64,000 bases of DNA from JBMOMT01 sp049324835 (GTDB taxonomy: Bacteria; Chloroflexota; Anaerolineae; CAYNKW01), in contig JBMOMT010000043.1 of the NCBI GenBank assembly GCA_049324835.1, forward strand, positions 124,001 through 188,000, in the 5' to 3' direction. Below the pieces are notes generated by a model. The model saw only the letters and a list, made by a program, of their open reading frames with translations, was not told where the DNA came from and made no database searches. The position numbers and the translations under genes were made by a program. Numbering within the stretch: the stretch's first letter is position 1; each line of letters starts with the position of its first letter. Positions 8,429 to 16,716 of this stretch are shown here, piece after piece.

Positions 8429-9298
8429 TTGTCTGCTCCATCTGTGGAACCGATCATCAAGGCTGAAAAGCTGCACTATTATTATAATTCCCAGTCTGAA
8501 AATCCCATCCATGCGATCCGAGGCATAGATTTGGAAATTTTCCCCGGCGATTATCTGGTCATCGTGGGGCACAATGGCTCGGGCAAATCCACTCTGGCCA
8601 AGAACTTTAATGTCCTGCTGCGACCAACGGAGGGCAGCCTGTGGGTCAAGGGAATGGACACCTCCGACACGGCCAATACGCTGTCGATCCGCAGCGCCGT
8701 GGGTATGGTGTTCCAGATTCCGGATAACCAGATTGTGTCGACAGTGGTCGAGGAGGATGTGGCCTTTGGCCCGGAGAATCTGGGCGTTCCAGAAGAGGAG
8801 CTGCGCGAGCGTGTGGAATGGGCCCTGGGTGTGGTGGATATGAAGGAATTCCGCCAGCGAGCGCCGCATCGACTTTCAGCCGGGCAGAAACAGCGGGTGG
8901 CCGTCGCGGGGGTTATGGCCATGAAACCGGAGGTGTTGGTGCTCGACGAGGCCACGGCCATGCTGGACCCTGAAGGGCGGCGCAGTGTGTTGGAGGCCGT
9001 CCGCAAGCTGAATGAAGAAGGGGTAACCGTGGTGGCTATCACCCATTTTATGCACGAGGCGGCTGAGGGCAATCGTGTCATTGTGATGGAAGCGGGCAAA
9101 ATTGTCATGCAAGGTGCGCCCGGTGAAGTCTTTTCTCATGTCGAAGAACTGCGCGAATTACAGTTGGATGTGCCCCAGACAACCCAGCTTGCCTTCGAGT
9201 TGAACAAACGGGATCCGACTTTTCCTCCGGACTTGCTATTGGTGGGTGAGGTTGCCGACGAGGTTCAACGCCGGTTGACTCAGAGGGGGGAGGCATGA
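8429..9298 (+). CDS. ecfA1: ECF transporter ATPase subunit A1
   Basis: One of two ATPases powering an energy-coupling-factor vitamin importer. All ABC motifs are present: Walker A 'GHNGSGKST' (47-55), Q-loop 'VFQIPDNQI', signature 'LSAGQKQR' (149-156; A for G in LSGGQ), Walker B 'LVLDEA' (170-175), and the switch histidine in 'AITHFM' (H206). The start is TTG at 8429, eight bases after GAGGAGG. The end overlaps ecfA2 by 4 bp. In the heterodimer its Walker and His motifs pair with the intact LSGGE of EcfA2. Confidence 0.9.
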   Translation: MSAPSVEPIIKAEKLHYYYNSQSENPIHAIRGIDLEIFPGDYLVIVGHNGSGKSTLAKNFNVLLRPTEGSLWVKGMDTSDTANTLSIRSAVGMVFQIPDNQIVSTVVEEDVAFGPENLGVPEEELRERVEWALGVVDMKEFRQRAPHRLSAGQKQRVAVAGVMAMKPEVLVLDEATAMLDPEGRRSVLEAVRKLNEEGVTVVAITHFMHEAAEGNRVIVMEAGKIVMQGAPGEVFSHVEELRELQLDVPQTTQLAFELNKRDPTFPPDLLLVGEVADEVQRRLTQRGEA

Positions 9299-10161
9299 GC
9301 CGCGAGCCATTGATCACGATTCACGATCTGCATCATACGTATTTGCGCGGCACGCCGCTGGAGGTGGTGGGCTTGCGCGGAGCAAGCCTGGAGATTCTCA
9401 AGGGCGAGTCGGTGGGTCTGATTGGCCGCACCGGGGCAGGCAAGTCTACGCTGGTACAGCATTTCAACGGCCTCATCCGCCCGCTGGAACGGGGTAAGGT
9501 GGTGGTGGATGGGCAAGACCTGAGCGACTCTGGTGTGGACGTCCGCCGCATTCGCCAGAAAATCGGTCTGGTGTTCCAATACCCGGAGCAACAGTTGTTC
9601 GAGCGGCTGGTGGGCGATGATATTGCCTTTGGCCCCAAAAAGCTGGGTATGGAGCAAGCTGAACGGCGCGAGCGGGTGCAGTGGGCCATGGAAATGGTCG
9701 GTCTGGACTTTGAAGCGTTCAAAGATCGTTTTACCTTTTCCCTCAGCGGCGGCGAGATGCGCAAAGCGGCTCTGGCCGGCGTGCTGGCGTTGCAGCCGGA
9801 GGTGCTCATTCTGGATGAATCGACCTCTGGTGTGGACCCGCGCAGCCGCAAGGAGCTCTTGGGCCGGCTGTTCGATCTACACACCAGCCACGGTATGACG
9901 CTCATCTTTGTTTCGCCCAACATGGAAGACGTGGCCGGCATGGTCGAGCGCATCTTTGTCATGGACGAAGGGCGGGTGGTGATGAGCGGCACGACGCGCG
10001 AGGTCTTTTCCCAACCGGAAAAGTTGCGCCAGCACGGCCTGGGCGTGCCCCAGGTAACCGAAGTGGCCCACGAACTGGCGGCTCGTGGCATCAGGGTGGA
10101 TCAAATTCCGGTGACAGTTGAGGAGGGGGTAAAAGCGCTATGGAAGATTTTGAACTCCTGA
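9295..10161 (+). CDS. ecfA2: ECF transporter ATPase subunit A2, H-loop histidine replaced
   Basis: The second ATPase of the ECF module, 288 residues. Walker A 'GRTGAGKST' (44-52), Q-loop 'VFQYPEQQLF', signature 'LSGGEMRK' (150-157) and Walker B 'LILDES' (171-176) are intact. The H-loop reads 'FVSPNMEDV': Pro208 stands where the switch histidine of 'SH.M' is expected (codon CCC at 9916-9918). This predicts one weak and one strong ATP site in the heterodimer. The gene overlaps ecfA1 by 4 bp and ecfT by 22 bp, so translation is probably coupled. Confidence 0.9.
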   Translation: MSREPLITIHDLHHTYLRGTPLEVVGLRGASLEILKGESVGLIGRTGAGKSTLVQHFNGLIRPLERGKVVVDGQDLSDSGVDVRRIRQKIGLVFQYPEQQLFERLVGDDIAFGPKKLGMEQAERRERVQWAMEMVGLDFEAFKDRFTFSLSGGEMRKAALAGVLALQPEVLILDESTSGVDPRSRKELLGRLFDLHTSHGMTLIFVSPNMEDVAGMVERIFVMDEGRVVMSGTTREVFSQPEKLRQHGLGVPQVTEVAHELAARGIRVDQIPVTVEEGVKALWKILNS

Positions 10162-10997
10162 GAAATATTACCATCGGCCAATACATTCCTGGCGATTCGA
10201 TCATTCATCGCCTGGACCCACGCACCAAGATCTCGATCTTTTTGTTCATCACCCTGGCTGTTACTTTTAGCGTGTCTTATACAGGTAACATTGTCCTGGT
10301 ATTGGCCACCATGTCGTTGGTGCTGCTCTCTGGGATTTCGATGCGCTACGTCTTTTCTGGCATCAAGCCCGCCATTCCCATCATCATCGTTCTGGCTATT
10401 TTGCAGCTTCTTTTGTACGGTGAGGGATTCGTGCCGTACGGTATGCAAAGCAAGACCTATTTCCATTGGGGCATTATCCACATCACCAATGGCAGCGTGC
10501 AGTTGGTGATCGTTTCGGTGATGCGTTTTGTGGAGCTGTTGTTCCTCACCAGCCTGCTGACCAACACCACCACGCTCACCGATATCACTCACGGCATGGA
10601 AAACATGCTGCGCCCCTTTTCGCGTTTCGGTGTGCCATCGCACGAGCTCTCGCTGGTAGCGACCATTGCCCTGCGCTTTGTGCCGCTGCTGGCCGAGCAG
10701 TTGGAGATCATCATGAAGGCCCAGGCTTCGCGTGGGGCCGATATTGCCCACAAGGGCAAGCTTCAGTTCATCACCACGGCGCGGCAGGTGGCGGCGCTCA
10801 TCGTGCCGCTCTTTATCGATGCCTTTCGCCGGGGCGAAGATCTCATTCTGGCCATGGAGGCGCGCTGCTATGTGGGCGGGCGTGGCCGCAGCAGTTTCGT
10901 CCGGCTCCGCTTCGCTCGCCTGGATTACCTGGCCTACGCGGCGGCGCTGATTTTTTCAGTGGCGATGCTGGCTTTTCGGAACTATTTTCCGGTCTGA
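10140..10997 (+). CDS. ecfT: ECF transporter transmembrane coupling subunit T
   Basis: A 285-residue integral membrane protein linking the ATPases to the substrate-binding S component. It starts 'GQYIPGDSIIHRLDPRTKI', the usual EcfT opening. Hydrophobic segments lie at about 35-65, 75-95, 125-150 and 255-275. Coupling helices carry the two Ala-Arg signatures 'KAQASRGADI' and 'AMEARCYVGGRGR' that contact the ATPases. The ATG lies inside ecfA2. Confidence 0.9.
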   Translation: MEDFELLRNITIGQYIPGDSIIHRLDPRTKISIFLFITLAVTFSVSYTGNIVLVLATMSLVLLSGISMRYVFSGIKPAIPIIIVLAILQLLLYGEGFVPYGMQSKTYFHWGIIHITNGSVQLVIVSVMRFVELLFLTSLLTNTTTLTDITHGMENMLRPFSRFGVPSHELSLVATIALRFVPLLAEQLEIIMKAQASRGADIAHKGKLQFITTARQVAALIVPLFIDAFRRGEDLILAMEARCYVGGRGRSSFVRLRFARLDYLAYAAALIFSVAMLAFRNYFPV

Positions 10998-11013
10998 ATC
11001 ATAGGAGTCTGTC

Positions 11014-12243
11014 ATGCTCACCGAGCTTGAAAAAAAGGTGCTGGCGCACGTTCAGGAAGAGGAGGTCATCCGCTGGACGCAGGAGCTGGTGCGCATCCCC
11101 AGCGTCTTTCGCCCGGAAAAGGGAGAGGCTGAAGAACCGGCGGCCCGCTGGGTGGAAGCCCGTCTCGATGCGATGGGCCTGGAGACGCACCTGGAGTTTG
11201 CCGCGCCGGGACGGCCCAACGTCGTGGGGTTATGGCGCGGCGCAGAGGGCGGCAAAACGCTCATGTTCGAAGGCCACACCGATGTCGTCACCGAAGGCGA
11301 CGCCAGCCAGTGGACCCACCCGCCTTTTGACGCCGAGATCGTCGACGGCCGCATGTACGGCCGGGGCGTGAACGACATGAAAGGCGGCCTGGTGGCGGCC
11401 ATCTGCGCCGTCAAGGCCATCGTCGAAAGCGGCGTCCGGCTGGGCGGCGATATTCTCATCGGCGCGGTGGCCGACGAAGAGGGCCACATGCTCGGCATCA
11501 AACATTTCGTGCGGCAGGGCTGGGCCGACGATGTGGATGCGGCCATCATCTGCGAGCCGGAAGAAAATCACCTGTGCATCAGCCAAAAAGGCGTCATGTG
11601 GGTGCGGGTCACGGTCATCGGCGAGATGGCCCACGGCGCCATGCCGCTCACCGGCGTCAACTCGGCTTACCCTATGGCCGAGTTTCTGGTGGCCATGCGC
11701 GAGCTGGAAGCTGCCCAGATCGCCGGGCGCGGCCGCCACGAGTTTCTGGGCCAACCCAGCATTACCCCCACCATCGTGCGCTCGCCGGTGAGCGGCGAGC
11801 CGCAGAACAATGTCATGCCCGCCCAGACACAGGCCGTGCTGGACATTCGCCTCATCCCCGGCCAGTCGCCGGAGGAAATCGAGAGCAAAATCAGGGCCGC
11901 CTGTGAGGCCATCCAGGCCCAGGATGGACGTGTGAGTTTCCAGGTCGAGGTGTTGGAATCGCGCGCTCCTACCGCTACCGACCGGAACGAACCGGTCGTC
12001 AGGGTGTTAGATCGGGCATATCGTGATCTGACCGGTAAGGAGCCGATCTACGGCGGCGTGCCCGGCTCCACCGATGGCACCATCCTCAACAGTTGGGCCG
12101 GCGTGCCCATCGTCACCTGCGGGCCGGGCGATATTCACATCCCGCATCACATCGACGAGTGGTTGGGCCTGGATGAGCTCATCGAGGCCACGCGGCTCTA
12201 TGCGCTGGCGGCCATGCGTTTTTTGGGCGTGGTGGAGGAGTAG
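11014..12243 (+). CDS. M20 family metallopeptidase (ArgE/DapE/carnosinase-like)
   Basis: A 409-residue di-zinc amidohydrolase. The metal ligands are visible in 'MFEGHTDVV', 'GRGVNDMKGG', 'VADEEGH' (catalytic Glu and ligand), 'IICEPEE' and the C-terminal 'TCGPGDIHIPHHIDEW'. A dimerisation domain occupies about residues 190-300. M20 members cleave acyl-amino acids or dipeptides, including beta-Ala-His. The substrate is not evident from sequence. AGGAGT precedes the ATG. It sits in the ECF operon, one base before the P1 aminopeptidase gene, so both may act on the imported compound. Confidence 0.85.
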   Translation: MLTELEKKVLAHVQEEEVIRWTQELVRIPSVFRPEKGEAEEPAARWVEARLDAMGLETHLEFAAPGRPNVVGLWRGAEGGKTLMFEGHTDVVTEGDASQWTHPPFDAEIVDGRMYGRGVNDMKGGLVAAICAVKAIVESGVRLGGDILIGAVADEEGHMLGIKHFVRQGWADDVDAAIICEPEENHLCISQKGVMWVRVTVIGEMAHGAMPLTGVNSAYPMAEFLVAMRELEAAQIAGRGRHEFLGQPSITPTIVRSPVSGEPQNNVMPAQTQAVLDIRLIPGQSPEEIESKIRAACEAIQAQDGRVSFQVEVLESRAPTATDRNEPVVRVLDRAYRDLTGKEPIYGGVPGSTDGTILNSWAGVPIVTCGPGDIHIPHHIDEWLGLDELIEATRLYALAAMRFLGVVEE

Positions 12244-12244
12244 C

Positions 12245-13222
12245 ATGCACAACGCCATCACCGATGTAGAGGGCATCAAGATCGGTCACCATACCGACCG
12301 CGAGGGCATCACCGGCTGCACGGTGGTGCTGTGTGAGGCTGGCGCGGTGGGCGGTGTGGACGTGCGTGGTTCGGCGCCCGGCACCCGCGAGACGGATCTG
12401 ATGCGGCCGGTGAATCTGGTGCAGGAGGTGCATGCCGTGCTGCTCACCGGCGGCAGCGCCTATGGCCTGGATGCGGCCAGCGGCGTCATGCGCTGGCTGG
12501 AAGAGCGCGGCGTGGGTTTCAACGTGGGTGTGGGTGTGGTGCCCATCGTGTCGGCGGCAGTGCTGTTCGATCTGTCCATCGGCGATCCCAAGTCGCGCCC
12601 CAATGCAGAAGCGGGCTATCGAGCCTGTGAGTCTGCGGCTGCAGGCCCGGTGGCCGAGGGCTGTGTCGGCGCGGGGACAGGCGCCACGGTGGGCAAGCTG
12701 CTGGGCCCCAAATTTGCCACCAAATGCGGCCTGGGCACGGCCAGTCTCAAGATCGGCAAAGGCATCGTGGTCGGAGCGATGGTGGCGGTCAATGCCTTTG
12801 GTGATGTGGTCGATCCGGACACAGGGGCCATTCTGGCCGGCACGCGCAAACCAGTGCTGGGCGGTTTTGTGAACACGGTGAAGCAGATGCAGGGCGATCT
12901 GGGCCAGACGATGCTGGGCTTGGCCAATACCACGCTGGCCGTGGTGGCCACCAATGCCTATCTGACCAAAGAGGGGGCCAACAAGGTGGCCCAGATGGCT
13001 CACGATGGCCTGGCCCGGACCATCCGGCCGGTGCATACCATGTTCGATGGCGACACGGTGTTTGCGCTGGCTACCGGCAAACCATCGAAAAAAGGCAAAG
13101 ATAAACCGGCCGATGCCAGTGTGGTGGGTGTGGCGGCGGCCGAGGCGCTGGCGATGGCGGTGCTGCGCGCCGCCCGCCAGGCCGAATCCCTGGGTGGGCT
13201 GCCGGCAGCCCGCGATCTGTGA
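12245..13222 (+). CDS. P1 family aminopeptidase (DmpA/BapA-like)
   Basis: A 325-residue N-terminal nucleophile hydrolase of family P1 that self-cleaves into two chains. Family blocks are 'GIKIGHHTDREGITGCTVVL', 'VDVRGSAPGTRETDLM', 'LLTGGSAYGLDAASGVM', 'GCVGAGTGATVGK' and 'ANTTLAVVATNA', where a Thr/Ser after Asn is the expected autocleavage nucleophile. P1 enzymes release N-terminal D-Ala or beta-amino acids, beta-alanine included. GGAGGAG ends four bases before the ATG, within the end of the M20 gene, showing tight coupling. Confidence 0.88.
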   Translation: MHNAITDVEGIKIGHHTDREGITGCTVVLCEAGAVGGVDVRGSAPGTRETDLMRPVNLVQEVHAVLLTGGSAYGLDAASGVMRWLEERGVGFNVGVGVVPIVSAAVLFDLSIGDPKSRPNAEAGYRACESAAAGPVAEGCVGAGTGATVGKLLGPKFATKCGLGTASLKIGKGIVVGAMVAVNAFGDVVDPDTGAILAGTRKPVLGGFVNTVKQMQGDLGQTMLGLANTTLAVVATNAYLTKEGANKVAQMAHDGLARTIRPVHTMFDGDTVFALATGKPSKKGKDKPADASVVGVAAAEALAMAVLRAARQAESLGGLPAARDL

Positions 13223-13230
13223 GCGTCATG

Positions 13231-13274
13231 CGTGAAATGTGTCCCACAAGGTGCGTTTCACGTTTCGCTTGTGG
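13231..13274 (+). ncRNA. Candidate structured leader, H-type pseudoknot or alternating hairpins
   Basis: Stem 1 pairs 13231-13239 with 13254-13262 (core CGTGAAA/TTTCACG). Stem 2 pairs CCACAAG (13244-13250), inside the loop of stem 1, with CTTGTGG (13268-13274). The order 1-2-1'-2' gives an H-type pseudoknot or two exclusive hairpins. It is followed after eight bases by AAAGGAGGTG (13283-13292), a very strong ribosome site with no long reading frame of its own. It lies between the P1 peptidase and the S component, so a regulatory leader is plausible. It matches no riboswitch class I recognise. Confidence 0.4.
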
Positions 13275-13391
13275 CGCTTTTGAAAGGAGGTGTGGATGGA
13301 ACTATAGGAGCAGGTAGTACCATGGGGGGCGTTTGTTTCATTTTTTGGGTCGTTTGACCGTCTGTTGATTCTATTGCCGAGGAGGGCAGAG

Positions 13392-13934
13392 ATGGAGGAA
13401 AGAGTTCTTTCGGTTCGCAAGATCGTCATCACCGGCGTGTTGGCGGCCATCGCCATTTTGTTGGGTGTGACCCGTTTGGGTTTTATCCCGGTACCCAATC
13501 TTTCGGGTAATGCCACCATCATGCACGTGCCGGCCATCATTGGCGGTATCATGGAGGGCTGGGTCGTCGGTGGTCTTGTCGGCACCATATTTGGCCTGTT
13601 CAGCTTTCTTCAGGCGACCACACCGCTTTTCAAAGATCCGCTCGTGGCCATCTTTCCGCGCATTTTCATCGGCATCACCGCCTATTTCACCTATGCGGCT
13701 CTAAAGCGAGTCAACGAGTACCTGGCCCTCATTGCCGCGGCAGTGGTGGGAACTTTGACCAACACGGTGCTGGTTTTGGGCATGGCCGTCATTCGTGGGT
13801 ACCTGCCAATGGCTGCCATTCCGCCCATCGTCCCGCAAGCGATTGCCGAGGTGATCATCGCCACCATTATTACGGTTGCTGTTGTCGTGGCCTGGAAGCG
13901 CATCGAGACGGGCCGCGGCGAAGCCAAAATGTAG
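13392..13934 (+). CDS. ECF transporter substrate-binding (S) component
   Basis: A 180-residue membrane protein of about six helices, of the general ECF S-component type. Conserved-looking elements are 'GVTRLGFIPVPNLSGNATIM', 'HVPAIIGGIMEG', 'GGLVGTIFGLFSF', 'PRIFIGITAYF' and 'PQAIAEVIIAT'. The N-terminal small-residue stretch 'ITGVLAAIAILLGV' fits the EcfT-contact helix. The start was set at the ATG six bases after GAGGAGG (13379-13385); a TTG at 13365 lacks such a site. It presumably completes the transporter encoded 2.4 kb upstream. The substrate is unknown; the flanking panB/panE and peptidase genes suggest a pantothenate- or beta-alanine-related compound. Confidence 0.85.
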   Translation: MEERVLSVRKIVITGVLAAIAILLGVTRLGFIPVPNLSGNATIMHVPAIIGGIMEGWVVGGLVGTIFGLFSFLQATTPLFKDPLVAIFPRIFIGITAYFTYAALKRVNEYLALIAAAVVGTLTNTVLVLGMAVIRGYLPMAAIPPIVPQAIAEVIIATIITVAVVVAWKRIETGRGEAKM

Positions 13935-13952
13935 TTTTCTCTTTTCGCACCG

Positions 13953-13992
13953 GAGCCGGCGAGCCCTCTTGGGGACGCCGGCTCTTTTTTTT
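13953..13992 (+). terminator. Rho-independent terminator after the ECF S component
   Basis: GAGCCGGCG (13953-13961) pairs perfectly with CGCCGGCTC (13976-13984), then eight T (13985-13992). It ends the rightward ECF operon. Confidence 0.92.
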
Positions 13993-13995
13993 GCT

Positions 13996-14023
13996 TTGAC
14001 ATCCTGAGAGAAATGAATACAAT
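13996..14023 (+). promoter_or_regulatory. Promoter for mutS
   Basis: TTGACA (13996-14001), 16-bp spacer, TACAAT (14018-14023), directly after the terminator. The predicted start near 14030 gives a leader of about 74 bases. Confidence 0.7.
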
Positions 14024-14103
14024 CCAGGCTGGATGGTATTACCTCGGTAGCTTCGCATAGTCAGAATCGTATCAAACAGAGAAACCCGGAAAGTAGCCGT
14101 TCT

Positions 14104-16704
14104 ATGACATCCCTGACCCCTGTCCGACAGCAATACCTACAGATCAAACGTCGATACCCCGATGTCATCGTCTTTTTTCGGCTGGGTGATTTCTACGAAA
14201 CTTTTGACGCCGATGCAGAGATGGTTTCCCGCGAGCTGGACATTGTGCTCACGTCGCGCAACGTGGCCAAGAATCAGCGTGTGCCCATGGCCGGCGTGCC
14301 GCATCATGCGGCTGAGGGCTACATCGCCCGCCTCATCGCCAGAGGTCACAAAGTGGCCATCTGCGATCAGGTGGGGGAGGTGCCTCAAAAGGGCCTGGTG
14401 CACCGTGAAGTGGTGCGTGTGGTGACACCCGGCACGGTGGTCGAGCCATCGTTGTTGGATGAAAAGCGGAACAGCTTTCTCGCCGCCGTGATAACAGATG
14501 GTGAAAGGGCAGGGGTGGCCTATGTGGATATCACCACCGGCGAGTTTGCCGCCACACAGCTCTCTGGAGCCGGGCTGCCGGCGCTGGTTTTGCAAGAGAT
14601 AGAGCGTTTGCAGCCGCGCGAGTGTCTGGTGCCAGACAACGACCCATCGCTGTCGTTTGAGACGGTTTTTGTCACGCGCTACGATGCCTGGCGCTTTGAA
14701 CTGGGTAATGCTCGCCAGGCCTTGCTGGATCATTTTCAGGTGGCCTCGCTGGCAGGTTTCGGCTGCGAGGGCTTACCTCTGGCGACACAGGCCGCCGGGG
14801 CAGTGGTGCAATACCTTCAGGCGACACAGAAATCGGCGCTCAGTCAGCTCATCGGCCTGCGCACTTATTCCACCGGCGATTTCATGAGCCTGGATGCCGC
14901 CACGCGGCGAAACCTGGAACTCGTGGAGACCATTCGCGGCGGCGAGCGCGCCGGTTCGTTGCTGGGCGTGTTGGACGCCACGGTGACGGCTATGGGTGGC
15001 CGCTTGCTCCGCCAGTGGATCAATCAACCGCTGCTGGATATGGCCCGGCTGCAGGCTCGCCTGGATGTGGTGGGATATCTCTATAACAATGGCTTGCTGC
15101 GAGCCGAGATCGCAGCCCGGCTCAAAGGGCTGGCGGATCTGGAGCGCCTGGCCAACCGCGTTGCCAGTGGTATTGCCACCCCACGAGATCTGCTGGGCGT
15201 CCGCCGCTGTCTGGAGGTGGTGCCAGCGTTGTGTGCTCTGTTGGAGAGCAGGCCAGACAACGCCCAAACTGGCTCCCCGCTGACTTTTCTGCGCGAGCAA
15301 CTGGATGCCTGCCCCGAAGAAGCCGCGCTCATTTCCAGGGCTATCACCGATGATGCACCATCGACGCTCTCGGCTGGTGGGGTGATTCGGCGCGGCTACT
15401 CGGCAGAACTCGATGGCATCCTGATCGCCGCGCGGGACGCCAAAGACTGGGTGGCCAATCTGGAGCGCACCGAGCGCAAGCGCAGCGGTATTTCGAGCCT
15501 GAAGGTGGGATTCAACCAGGTCTTTGGTTACTATTTGGAGGTCAGCAAGTCCAACCTGGAGCGGGTGCCGCCAGAGTACATTCGCAAACAGACGCTGGTC
15601 AACGCCGAGCGATTCATCACCCCCGAGCTCAAAGAGTACGAATCGCTCATCCTCAACGCCGAAGAACGCATCGCCGAGATCGAAGCCCGGCTCTTCCGTG
15701 AGGTGGTGGAACGCGTGGCGGCGGCGGCGATGCGACTGCTAAACACCGCCCGCGCCCTGGCTCGCCTGGACGCGCTGTCGGCGCTGGCAGAAGTGGCGGC
15801 CCAACACGGCTACGTCCGCCCCGTTCTGAGCACCGATGGCCCTATCGAGATCGTTGCCGGGCGACATCCGGTGGTCGAGCGCATGGCAGACCTTGGCGAG
15901 CCGTTCGTGCCCAACGATGCCCATCTTTCGGCTGAGGATTTGATCCTGGTCATCACCGGGCCCAACATGTCCGGCAAGAGCACTTTTCTGCGTCAGGTGG
16001 CGTTGATCGTGCTGATGGCCCAGGTGGGCTCTTTTGTGCCCGCCGGGCGAGCCAGCATCGGTTTGGTAGACCGCATCTTTACCCGCATCGGCGCGCAAGA
16101 CGAGATCGCTGCCGGACGCAGCACCTTTATGGTCGAGATGGTCGAGACGGCCAACATTCTCAACCACGCTACCTCGCGCAGCCTGTTGATCCTGGACGAG
16201 GTGGGCCGTGGCACCAGTACCTACGATGGCATCTCGATTGCCTGGGCGGTGGTCGAGTTCATCCACAACCATCCCCGGTTGCGAGCCAAAACGCTGTTTG
16301 CTACGCACTATCACGAACTCACCCAGCTCGCCAGTTTTTTGCCCGGTGTGCGAAATTTCAAGGTGGCTGTGGCCGAAGAGGGGGATCGGGTGGTCTTTTT
16401 GCGCAAGGTGGTGCCCGGTGGCGCCGACAAGAGTTACGGTATTCACGTGGCACAGCTTGCCGGCTTGCCCCGCAGTGTGGTACATCGAGCGCAAGAGATC
16501 CTCAAACAATTGGAGGATGGCCTGAGCCGTTCGCCTGCGACGGCGGCCTCGCGGCCCGTTCAGGTGCGCCAGTTGCCTCTCTTCGCCACCACCGATCCAC
16601 TGGTGGAAGAGTTGAAGGCTCTGGACGTTCACGGGCTGACGCCCCTGGAGGCCATCACCAAACTCTACGAGCTGCACGAAAAGGCCCGAGACCGCAACAA
16701 ATAG
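14104..16704 (+). CDS. mutS: DNA mismatch repair protein MutS
   Basis: A full-length 866-residue MutS1. The mismatch-reading domain carries the Phe-x-Glu motif in 'VIVFFRLGDFYETFDADAEM'. Connector, lever and clamp regions follow ('SGISSLKVGFNQVFGYYLEV'), then the ABC-type ATPase with 'TGPNMSGKSTFLRQ', 'RSTFMVEMVE', 'LLILDEVGRGTSTYDG' and 'LFATHYHEL'. The C-terminal dimerisation helix is present. It recognises mispairs and recruits MutL; no mutL is in the window. The ribosome site is weak. Confidence 0.97.
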   Translation: MTSLTPVRQQYLQIKRRYPDVIVFFRLGDFYETFDADAEMVSRELDIVLTSRNVAKNQRVPMAGVPHHAAEGYIARLIARGHKVAICDQVGEVPQKGLVHREVVRVVTPGTVVEPSLLDEKRNSFLAAVITDGERAGVAYVDITTGEFAATQLSGAGLPALVLQEIERLQPRECLVPDNDPSLSFETVFVTRYDAWRFELGNARQALLDHFQVASLAGFGCEGLPLATQAAGAVVQYLQATQKSALSQLIGLRTYSTGDFMSLDAATRRNLELVETIRGGERAGSLLGVLDATVTAMGGRLLRQWINQPLLDMARLQARLDVVGYLYNNGLLRAEIAARLKGLADLERLANRVASGIATPRDLLGVRRCLEVVPALCALLESRPDNAQTGSPLTFLREQLDACPEEAALISRAITDDAPSTLSAGGVIRRGYSAELDGILIAARDAKDWVANLERTERKRSGISSLKVGFNQVFGYYLEVSKSNLERVPPEYIRKQTLVNAERFITPELKEYESLILNAEERIAEIEARLFREVVERVAAAAMRLLNTARALARLDALSALAEVAAQHGYVRPVLSTDGPIEIVAGRHPVVERMADLGEPFVPNDAHLSAEDLILVITGPNMSGKSTFLRQVALIVLMAQVGSFVPAGRASIGLVDRIFTRIGAQDEIAAGRSTFMVEMVETANILNHATSRSLLILDEVGRGTSTYDGISIAWAVVEFIHNHPRLRAKTLFATHYHELTQLASFLPGVRNFKVAVAEEGDRVVFLRKVVPGGADKSYGIHVAQLAGLPRSVVHRAQEILKQLEDGLSRSPATAASRPVQVRQLPLFATTDPLVEELKALDVHGLTPLEAITKLYELHEKARDRNK

Positions 16705-16716
16705 GAGGAAAGCACA

